Assembly (NCBI RefSeq): GCF_900005765.1 | Contig: NC_041685.1 | Coordinates: 186,001-250,000, forward strand | Direction of reading: 5' to 3' | Origin: Plasmodium relictum | Lineage: Eukaryota > Apicomplexa > Aconoidasida > Haemosporida > Plasmodiidae | Length of the DNA stretch: 64,000 bases | Part shown: piece after piece, positions 44,440-53,452 of the stretch | Numbering within the stretch: the stretch's first letter is position 1 | Layout: each line of letters starts with the position of its first letter | Position numbers and translations under genes: made by a program | Notes under the pieces: generated by a model | The model's database searches: none | What the model saw: only the letters and a program-made list of their open reading frames with translations | Told to the model about the DNA's origin: nothing

Positions 44440-45177
44440 ATGAATGATTATATTAAAGTAGATTTAGTTCACAATTTATATAAGAATAAAAAATGGACAG
44501 AAATCAAATTAAATAAATTTGACAAAATTGAAAATATAAAAAAAAAAATATATACACACACAGGAACACCTTATGATAATATGAATTTATATGCATATGA
44601 TGAATTAAATATTGAAAAAACTCAAGTCTTTTTAAATAATGATAAATTATGTTTAAATGATTATAATGTTAAAGACAGTTATATTATTTACATACAAGAA
44701 AAGAGCAAAACATTTACCAATGATTTATATAATATTGATGATGAAGAAAATTTAGAAAAATTAAAACACTTAAAATATCAAATTAAAGAAGAAGATTATA
44801 ATAAAAGGCAAGATAGTATGAGAACTTTTCTAAGAAAATTAAGAGAAAAAAAAAAAGAAGAAAATATTAAATTAAATGATAATAATCAAAATGCACATAA
44901 TATATATGATCATGAATTATATAAAATTGGGAATAGATGTAGAGTTAAAATGGGAGATAGAAGAGGAACACTAAAATTTGTTGGAAACTTAAAAAATAAC
45001 AGTGAATTTTTTGTTGGAGTTGACTTAGATGAACCCCTAGGTAATTCAAATGGCTTTTATCATAATGAATTTTTATTCGAATGCAAAGGAGATAAATATG
45101 GTTATATAGGAAACATTAATTCAGTTGAAATGGGAGATTTTCCTCCTTTTGATATAATGAATTTAGAAGAATTTTAA
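44440..45177 (+). CDS. TBCB: Tubulin-folding cofactor B
   Basis: TBCB works with TBCE to handle alpha-tubulin in tubulin heterodimer assembly and disassembly. The 245-residue length equals that of human TBCB (244). An N-terminal ubiquitin-like domain (VDLVHNLYKNKKWTEIKLN through SYIIYIQEK) covers residues 5-88. The linker motif EEDYNKRQDSMRTFLRK (family EEEYxxRxDSVRAFLK) is near 117-133. The C-terminal CAP-Gly domain (IGNRCRVKMGDRRGTLKFVG, FFVGVDLDEPLGNSNGFY, YGYIGNINSVEMGDFPPFD) covers about 165-238. The usual GKNDG groove is GNSNG here. The chain ends NLEEF, so its tail is an EEY/F-type CAP-Gly ligand, where human TBCB ends in a related DEI. There is one exon; the start ATG follows TTACGAAC. 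Confidence 0.93.
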   Translation: MNDYIKVDLVHNLYKNKKWTEIKLNKFDKIENIKKKIYTHTGTPYDNMNLYAYDELNIEKTQVFLNNDKLCLNDYNVKDSYIIYIQEKSKTFTNDLYNIDDEENLEKLKHLKYQIKEEDYNKRQDSMRTFLRKLREKKKEENIKLNDNNQNAHNIYDHELYKIGNRCRVKMGDRRGTLKFVGNLKNNSEFFVGVDLDEPLGNSNGFYHNEFLFECKGDKYGYIGNINSVEMGDFPPFDIMNLEEF

Positions 45178-45926
45178 AAAATATATATATTCATTGCATT
45201 GATAACCATACTCAATATAAAACATAAAAAAACTATAAATATATATATGTATAAAATAAAAATTATTGATCATAATCTATATTATCGATATTATGTAAAA
45301 ATAAACTTAATTTTTTTTAAATATTAATAATACTTTCTTTTTATGCATCCATAACTTTTTCATTTTGTTTTATTAATATATTCATTTTCTTTTTTTTTTT
45401 TTTATATTATTATAATTCACTCTATAGGAATTTTTTATATTTTGAATTATTTTTATGTTTTTCTACAAAATTACAAATTCTTTTTTTTGTTAAAAAAAAA
45501 TTAATATTTTATATGAAATACGCATTATTTAAAAGTTTTTAGTTTTCTACATTTAAAATTTTTTTTATTTTTTTTCTTGAATTTACAAACTTTAACAAAA
45601 AAAATTAAATGAAATAAAAGTTTATTTATTAAAAAAATATACATGTACGAATGTATTTATTTTTTCAACTATATAAAAAAATTTGAGTTTTTTTAATCTC
45701 AAAAAAAAAAAAAAAAAATATTTTATCACCAAATATAATATACAATATTTTAAAATTTAAAAAATTTTGAATTTATTATTTTTTTGTAATTAGAAATATT
45801 AAGTTTTTTTTTTTTTTCTTTTTTCTTTTTTTGTACAAAAATATACAATTCTTTTTTATATTAAAAAAAAATTTTTTTATAAAAATATAAGAAATTACAA
45901 TTTTTATTTTTGTCTTTATAAACAAA
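45178..45926. other. Tandem intergenic spacer
   Basis: This 749-base spacer of A/T tracts between TBCB and the 78-residue gene has nothing recognisable. Confidence 0.5.
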
Positions 45927-46358
45927 ATGAGTGATAATGAACCAAAAAATATACTTCTTCAAGATTTAAAAGATTATACTAATAGTGATAAGAAATTTCC
46001 TGATTTATTAAAAAAATATGTAAATGAAAATGCTTTAAATCAAAAAGATGCGGAAAAGTTAGTACAAAATGACAGAAAGAAAATTAGCAGATTAATATAT
46101 TTATTCACTTATTATATCAAGCATTTAAACATACTAATATATATAAATATGCATGAAATATATATTATTATATATATTAATCAATATTAAATGATATTTT
46201 TTTAATTTAATGTAATAAAAATTATTTCTTAATTTTTTTTTTTTTTTCACAGATTTTTAAAGGAATTTGATGATTCTTATTTAAAACAGATGAATCTAGA
46301 TGAATTAGAATTATTATGTTCATTGATACTAAAAAAGAAAAACATAACGGTTAAATAA
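45927..46358 (+). CDS. Small acidic/basic protein of unknown function (78 residues), two exons
   Basis: Exon 1 runs from the ATG at 45927 (MSDNEPKNILLQDLKDYTN) to 46057 with donor GTTAGT. Exon 2 runs from 46253 (acceptor TTTTCACAG) to 46358. The junction is in phase and gives NQKDAEKFLKEFDDSYLKQM, and the chain ends LELLCSLILKKKNITVK. The unspliced frame stays open for another 44 codons into the intron, but it drifts into Ile/Tyr-rich spacer codons, so the spliced form is preferred. The product looks helical with leucine-spaced heptads (LLKKYVNENALNQ, LDELELLCSLI). I do not know the family. It is convergent with the TELO2-like gene. Confidence 0.62.
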
Positions 46359-46643
46359 GATTATTCATGATAAAAAATAAATATAGTTATATACGTGAAA
46401 TTCTTTTTTATAAGACAAAATAACAAAAAATAGAATAAAGTATTGAAATATATTTATCTAAATGAACTATTAAAGATAATGATTTTAATAATTAACGATT
46501 TAAATAAAAGTAAATAATACTGTAGAATTGTACATAAGACATTAATTAAAATATTCTAAAAGAAAATATTTAAAATCATATACAAACACAAATATTAAAA
46601 TGTAGGTGCTTGAAATAATATTTTTTTTACTTTTTTTTTTTTT

Positions 46644-49600
46644 TTAATTTATGATTTTATGATAATGCAGCAGTTCTCTCATATACTGCAAAGATAAAAG
46701 ATCTTTTTCTATATCTATTTTTTTTGATATATAATTAATTACATTAGCGTAATTTTCATTTTCTAAAATATAAAACTTTTTTTTTCTAAATATAAAATGA
46801 ATCATATGAAATAATAATTTGAAAGCTACTCTTCTCACAAGGAAATTTTTGTTTTGAATAAAAAAGTTGCCTATAGTAAATCCATCAACTATGACATCAT
46901 CTATGTATAAATATGAATTACTTGAACAATTAAAAAATAAAGTATACGAAGAAATTAAATATAATATTAAAGAAGAATCAGATGAGTAAAACTTTTTTAT
47001 TTTATATTCATCATAATCTAAGTTTATCATTTCTTTTTTTGTGCTAAGACAAAATAATTTTGTATATATACTACTAAAAAAGAAATCGCATACTTTTAAA
47101 AAATTGTTTATCTTTTTTTTTTTATTGATGTTCTTATCGTGCAATGTTTTAGTATTTTCATTGTGTTTTTTTGTGGCAATTTTTTTTTCTTCATACTTTT
47201 CTAATGAACTTTCATCTCTTAGTAAATCATCTGATATATCTTTTTCAGATATAATGGAATCATTTTGTTCTTCTACATCATAAATTATATTATTATCATT
47301 TGATTGTATTTTATTATTCAATTGATATTTACTGTTAGTTAAACTTTTATTTTTATTTTCATAATGATTGTTTTTTATTATTATTTTATCTACGTTCTTA
47401 TAAGAGCAATTTCCATTGAAAAAGTTTTCAAATTCATTATAAAAATTTTCCGAAAAATGTGTTAAATCACGTTCTTCATTTAAAAAATGTTTGTTTTTCA
47501 TTATTCTTTTTGAAAAATTCATATCTTTCATAAGATTTTTTATATGCTCGAATATTTCATTAAGCTTAATGTTGTTTGATAAATATAAAGCTGTAAATTG
47601 AAGTGATAACAACATAAACATTTTTTGAATATTGGAATAAAAATTAGAGTAAATATTATTAAAAACAAATTTACTTATATTATCAGGTGAATTAATACAC
47701 AATAAAACCATATTAAATAATTTATAGGTTAAGAAATAATCCTTTCCTTTATTTATAATAGATAAATTGTTTAATGATAATAGAACTTCATATATATTTG
47801 AACCAATATAAGATAATATGTCACATTTCTTAATTAAACGTGGTAAGAAAATTACAGTCTGGCATATTCGAAAAGTTTCCTCTTCGTAATTTTCTTTTTT
47901 TTCATTTAATTTTAAAACATCATTATTAGTATCTTCATCATTTTTTTCAATGTAATTTGCTCTTTCCTTTAATCTATTTAAACATTCAAATAAATCTTCC
48001 GATGGGTCTATATACATATATTTATTGATATCAATGTCTAAATAAAATTCATTTTCTCTTTCTAATTTTACTAAAAATTCTTTTTCTTCAAGATCATATA
48101 AATCATTTTCTATTATATTACTAGCGTTTTGTACCATTAAATTATTCTTTATTATTTTCTTTTTCTTATATATATTACATTTATTTAAAATAATATTACT
48201 TACATCCTCATTATTAATTTCATTTTTATCTTCTTTTTCTTTATCTTTTTGTTTTTTAAATTCACCTTCAAATTCACGTTTTTCAAATTGATTTTTACTA
48301 AATATGCTTTCTTCAGCCCCTATTTCATCTTCATATCTATCATCATTTACTTCATCATTCACTTCATCATCATTTACTTCATCATTCATTTCATCATTTT
48401 CATCATCATTCACTTCATCACTCATTTCATCATGTTCATCATCATTTACTTCATCATCCACTTCATCATGTTCATCATCATTTACTTCATCATTCATTTC
48501 ATCATTTTCATTAACATTTTTCTTGTCTAAACCATCATCTCCTTTTTTATATTCACATTTAATTTTCTGACTTTTGGTTGTTTCTTTTTTCTCTTCTTTG
48601 TATATATTTATTAAATGTTGTGTAAATTGTTCTTCTTGTTTATCTAGTTTATTGTTATCTGATTTTTCTTTATTATTATCAATATTTAGCATTGATTTTA
48701 TTTTTTTAAGAGAATATTCTTTTATTTTAAATTTTTTTTTTATATTTTTTATTAAAATCAAATCATCTAAGTACATAAATTTTTTTTGTTTAATTACTTT
48801 AAAAGACAAAATTTGTTTTGGTAAGTAATCTATTGGATGATGTAAATTTGGAAAAATTAATTTATTGCATTCATCACTATTCTCAGACTCATTTTTCTTA
48901 TGTATAGATTTTTTTTTTTTTTTTTCTTTAAATGATTGATTATTAACATAGTAACTAAAATATTCTGCCAATATTTGTCCACAGTGTAAAGATACTTCGT
49001 CACTACATTTAAATAAATTCTGTATTCTATTAGAAATATTTTCAAATATGTTTATGTTATATATATTTATGTTGTATATAAAAAGTTCCTCCTTTGATAA
49101 CATTTCAAAATTATATAAATTTTTTGCAATTTTTTTATTTATATTTTTAATATGTTTACCAAATGTATATAATAATTTACTTAAAACAATAGAAATAAAA
49201 ACTTTTTCTGTTTCTTCTTGTTCATCATCAGAGAAAATATTTAAAATATAGAAAAATATTTCTTTTAAAAACTTTGCTGATAATATTTCTATGCTATATT
49301 CATCCATATCATTCTCATTTTCATTTAAAAACTCGTTTTCTAATTCATTAGTTATTTCAAAATAACTTCTCTTTTCATTTTTAATTGAAGCTGAATGAAT
49401 TATCTTTTTTTTCTTATAATTTTTTTTAAAAATTGATATAAATAAAATTGATTTACGGCTAATTAAATTATTTATTACGTCAATGATAGCGATAACATAG
49501 CATACAGGTAAGCAATTCTTTGAAAATGGATTAAAAAAAGTTTCCAAAAAATATGAATTCCATTCATATAGAAGAACGATATTAATAATTATATTTAAAA

Positions 49601-50903
49601 TGACATTGACATTTTTATTAAATAAGCATATATATAACATATTATTGTTTTCAATAATATTAATAAATGGTAATAATTTTTTCATCACACATGATAAAAA
49701 TATTTTATCTTCATTTTGGGTGCAATGTAAATGTAGATAATAGAATATATTTTCCATAATAAAATTTAAATTAATTAGTAAATTTAATTTCATTTCATCT
49801 TTTGAATATACTATATTCTTTTTATTTTTATTATTATCCTTACTTATTTCGTTGTCTTTATTTATTTCTTTTTTCTCTTTATCATAGCATGTACTCTTTT
49901 CCATAAAACTTACTTCATATTGTAGAAATATATATAATAGGGTAGAGCAAAATGAATTACACATATTCAAATTTATAATTTTTTTAGTTAAATTAATAAC
50001 TTTTTCATAATTTATATTAAATTCTCTTGAGGAAAGCCAACTAAAAGCACATAATTGAACTATATTTTTATAAAAACCTTTTTCATTGAGTTCTTGAGGA
50101 ATAACATGATTATAAATATATAAATTTCTTTTTTCATCATTACTTTTTAATCCTTTTGTTATGCATTTAAATAATAAAAAAGGAAAAGAAAAATAAGCTT
50201 TTGTTATTTTATTAATGTCTTCATAATAATTTTCTAAAGCTTTGTTGAAATTGCTATAATTAAAAATTTTATTTTGAAATGTATCCTTTTTATTTCTAGA
50301 AGTGTTTTCTAAATAATTAAAATCGTGTAATATGTTTATATTTTGTAAATACTTTATTATAATACTTTGATCTATGTATATAAACTTCATTAAATCAATT
50401 ATAAAAGACCAATTCTCTAAAGGAATGTTAACATTTTGTAAAATTAAGGAACGAAAAACTCTGTTAAGCACTATTATAATCCATTCACTAAAATATATGC
50501 CAGAAAAAAAACTTTTTTTATTTTTATTTCTTTTTTTTTGTATAGTATTGATATTATTATTTATCAAAAAATTGATGTTATATCTTTTTTTCTCTTTTCT
50601 TTCACATAATGGAACAAACCATATATAAATTAGATAGTATCTTTTATTCTTATTAATATTTTCTATTTTCAAGTATCCTTTTAAAATGGAAGAAATAATA
50701 TTAGATAAAATAAAAAAACACTCATTAATTAATGTATACTTATTGTTTTTCAGTTGTGTCAATGCTTCAAAATATTTCTTCTTTTTTTTCAGTTCTATTA
50801 TTTCAAAGCTTAATGGAATATTATCAGAAAAAAATTGCATTAATATTTTCTCTAAATTATCGCATTCTCCATTTCTTAACACATCTTCTAAACATATGTC
50901 CAT
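46644..50903 (-). CDS. TELO2 (Tel2)-like protein
   Basis: TEL2, with TTI1 and TTI2, helps the HSP90 system mature PIKK-family kinases. This 1419-residue protein has the long helical-repeat character of TELO2 plus several matches to its order. VSLHCGQILAEYFSYYVN is near residue 660 (TELO2 has LGMVVAE). IDPSEDLFECLNRL with TVIFLPRLIKKCDILSYIGS comes near residues 970-1030 (TELO2: RDCVEALTTSEDIE...ALEGLVYRSP). A C-terminal helical segment includes FLVRRVAFKLLFHMIHF and DLLSLQYMRELLHYHKI (TELO2: VDAYVRQGLLSAVSSVLLSL). The insert between the two halves is acidic and carries tandem Asn-Asp-Glu repeats near 48330-48510. It is one exon. The match is from memory of the family, so an unrelated HEAT-type protein is not excluded. 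Confidence 0.6.
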   Translation of the reverse strand: MDICLEDVLRNGECDNLEKILMQFFSDNIPLSFEIIELKKKKKYFEALTQLKNNKYTLINECFFILSNIISSILKGYLKIENINKNKRYYLIYIWFVPLCERKEKKRYNINFLINNNINTIQKKRNKNKKSFFSGIYFSEWIIIVLNRVFRSLILQNVNIPLENWSFIIDLMKFIYIDQSIIIKYLQNINILHDFNYLENTSRNKKDTFQNKIFNYSNFNKALENYYEDINKITKAYFSFPFLLFKCITKGLKSNDEKRNLYIYNHVIPQELNEKGFYKNIVQLCAFSWLSSREFNINYEKVINLTKKIINLNMCNSFCSTLLYIFLQYEVSFMEKSTCYDKEKKEINKDNEISKDNNKNKKNIVYSKDEMKLNLLINLNFIMENIFYYLHLHCTQNEDKIFLSCVMKKLLPFINIIENNNMLYICLFNKNVNVILNIIINIVLLYEWNSYFLETFFNPFSKNCLPVCYVIAIIDVINNLISRKSILFISIFKKNYKKKKIIHSASIKNEKRSYFEITNELENEFLNENENDMDEYSIEILSAKFLKEIFFYILNIFSDDEQEETEKVFISIVLSKLLYTFGKHIKNINKKIAKNLYNFEMLSKEELFIYNINIYNINIFENISNRIQNLFKCSDEVSLHCGQILAEYFSYYVNNQSFKEKKKKKSIHKKNESENSDECNKLIFPNLHHPIDYLPKQILSFKVIKQKKFMYLDDLILIKNIKKKFKIKEYSLKKIKSMLNIDNNKEKSDNNKLDKQEEQFTQHLINIYKEEKKETTKSQKIKCEYKKGDDGLDKKNVNENDEMNDEVNDDEHDEVDDEVNDDEHDEMSDEVNDDENDEMNDEVNDDEVNDEVNDDRYEDEIGAEESIFSKNQFEKREFEGEFKKQKDKEKEDKNEINNEDVSNIILNKCNIYKKKKIIKNNLMVQNASNIIENDLYDLEEKEFLVKLERENEFYLDIDINKYMYIDPSEDLFECLNRLKERANYIEKNDEDTNNDVLKLNEKKENYEEETFRICQTVIFLPRLIKKCDILSYIGSNIYEVLLSLNNLSIINKGKDYFLTYKLFNMVLLCINSPDNISKFVFNNIYSNFYSNIQKMFMLLSLQFTALYLSNNIKLNEIFEHIKNLMKDMNFSKRIMKNKHFLNEERDLTHFSENFYNEFENFFNGNCSYKNVDKIIIKNNHYENKNKSLTNSKYQLNNKIQSNDNNIIYDVEEQNDSIISEKDISDDLLRDESSLEKYEEKKIATKKHNENTKTLHDKNINKKKKINNFLKVCDFFFSSIYTKLFCLSTKKEMINLDYDEYKIKKFYSSDSSLILYLISSYTLFFNCSSNSYLYIDDVIVDGFTIGNFFIQNKNFLVRRVAFKLLFHMIHFIFRKKKFYILENENYANVINYISKKIDIEKDLLSLQYMRELLHYHKIIN
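48330..48510 (-). repeat. Tandem repeat coding Asp/Glu/Val/Asn units
   Basis: Imperfect tandem units encode variants of DEMNDEVNDDEH and DEVNDDEN, about 55 residues in all, within the linker of the TELO2-like protein. The repeats are kept in frame and are strongly acidic. The opposite strand shows matching Ser/Thr/Phe-rich frames that are only reflections. Confidence 0.85.
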
Positions 50904-53452
50904 ATTAATATTGATTGTGATTTATTACCTTTTTTTCTTTTTACAAATTGTTCATGTCTATTATTTTCTGTTGTGTTTAGATAAATATATATAGAAGTAA
51001 ATATATTTTTTTAAGGAAATGTAAAAGAAAAAAATTATAAAAAATTTTAGTACATTTCAAAAAAAATTGAAAAGAAAAATAAAAAAAATAGATGTACTAA
51101 TAAAAAATTAAAAAAAAATTATGTATCTGACTCTTTTAAGTAATATTATTTACATTTTTATTTTTCTTATTTTATTTTTTTTTCATTTATTAAATTTAGA
51201 GAAAAAAAAAAAATAAAAAGTTTTGAAAGAGACTGTTATAATTTCAAAAAAAAAAAAATTAACAAAATTTTAAATATTTAACCAATTATTTATTTTATTT
51301 TATTTTTTTTATTATTAATACATATGAAAAACTAAACATTTTATTATATACTTCATAAATACTTTTCTTCCTCTTTTTTGTTAAGATCCCCTATGAAAAT
51401 TCTTTGAAAACTAAAATATTTTATTATTTTTTTCAAATTGTTAATGGAATTATATATCTCGGGAATACATTTAATGAATATGCAGATAAATATTTGGCAC
51501 TAACATTTTTATGTTCTTATTTTTAATTACGAACAATTATTTTTCGTTACAACAAAATACCATATTTCTATGATTCTTTTCTTATATATATATATTATTT
51601 TTGGAGAATACAATTTTTATTTAAAATTCTTTTTTAAATATATTTTTGTATAAAAAGATATTTACTTAAAATTAGAGGGAATATTTGATTTTTTATTTCA
51701 CAATTTTTTTAAATTATTAAATTCTACAAAAATATATAGAAAAATATAAATATTTATAATTTTTTTTTTTTTTAATTTATAAGAATATTGATAAAAATAT
51801 TTAATAATATTAACTTTTTTAAAAAGGAAATACATATTTGATAATTATAAAATATAGTTTACATATATATTTATATATATGTGGTAAAAATTACGTTTAA
51901 ATATGTATATTTCACAAAAAGGAAAACACAGATATAATTTCATGGTTATATTTTTATATATATTTTTTATTATTTTATCAAATGTTCTTAATAGTATTCT
52001 ACATATTTTTTAAAAATTATATTTTTCCTTAAAAGAATATTCATACGAATTCATTTATTATATATGGATATCCATTTTTTTTTAATAAGAACCAACTGCT
52101 TTAAAGATAAAACTACCATTATTTTAAGCTTATTGAAAAAAAAGCATATATGTTTGTTTATATTATCTTTTTTAATATAAAAGGTGTTTGGCTTGTGTAT
52201 ATATATATAATTAAAATATATAAAAAAGTGATAAGTTTATAAGATGTACAATAAGTCTTCTTATATAATCCGTTACTTTTATTTCATTTTAACAAATACT
52301 TTTAAAAAATATATATGCAAACATGATCGATCAATTAAAAGTTTATGACTTGGATATACTTCTTGTGCATTTAATATTTATTCATGGGAGAAAAAATAAA
52401 AAATAACAAAAAAAATAAAAAAGGCACGAAATTATAATAAATTTATGATATAAAAATAACTAAGAAAAATTAAGAAAAATATTAAAATAATTTATTACTC
52501 ATTTGTGTGCAAAAAGTGCATAAAAAAAAAAATAAAAAATAAAAAAATTAAATCTATGATGTAAACCATATGAAGAAAAAATGTGGAATTACATTTAAAT
52601 AAGCAAAATAAACTAAAATAAAAAATTAAAAAGAACAATTGCATCTTTAAGTATACAAAACAAAACAAAAAGAAAAACAAAATGAAAAACAAAAAGAAAA
52701 ACGAAAAAAAAAAAGAAAAGAATAAAAAAGGAGCAAAAAGAGTAAAATAGTTATATTATTTCTTATATATGTTAAATGTGTATAATAAAATTCTGTAAGA
52801 TTTATTTTTACGACATACATTTATTTTTTTATACAAAATTTCTTTTTTTTTTTTCTTTTAATAACCAAATGAAAAAATTAAAAATAATGTACATAAAAAA
52901 AAAAGGCTTTGAATAAATTTGTTAGTATATTAAAATTTTTTTTAATCATTATTTTCATAGTTTTTCATTATATAATTAAAATGAAATTATAATAGCATTT
53001 TCACTATTTTATGAATTAATTTGTAAGGAAAAAAAGGAAATAAAAAAAAAAAAACAAAAAAAAAAATACAAAATGAATAACATAGAGTATTCATTTATTA
53101 TAAATACATTTAAAAGCCGCTATTTTTATTGTATTTTTTTTTTTTTTTTTTTTGAGTCAATTTTGAAATAAATACATATCATAATAATAATAATAATATT
53201 TAATTTTGTAAAAAAAATTAGATACTGTGTTTTATTAATTGTATTTCTTTTAGATATAAATATGAAAATACAAAGATATCATATATAGAGCTTTATTTAT
53301 TTATTATTATTATAATTATTACGATTTTAGTTATAACTATTATTTTTATTATTATTATTACTTTTATTATTTTATTTTACTAGTTTATGCTATTTTCATT
53401 TAATAATATATATATATATATATGTATTTGATATACTACCATTCCTTGTAAT
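50904..53452. other. Divergent intergenic region, 2.5 kb
   Basis: This is the promoter space between the TELO2-like gene (-) and the TBC gene (+). It contains long A/T tracts. A short ORF at 52323-52406 (MIDQLKVYDLDILLVHLIF, 27 residues) is more G+C-rich than its surroundings and could be an upstream ORF of the TBC transcript. No other gene-like feature is seen. Confidence 0.5.

Noticed and set aside
48249-48570. Two Phe/Ser/Thr/Ile-rich open frames on the + strand
   Set aside because: They mirror the acidic tandem repeat of the TELO2-like gene on the other strand.
52495-52692. Phe/Leu-rich frame on the minus strand
   Set aside because: It is the reverse reading of A-rich spacer, with no homology or start context.
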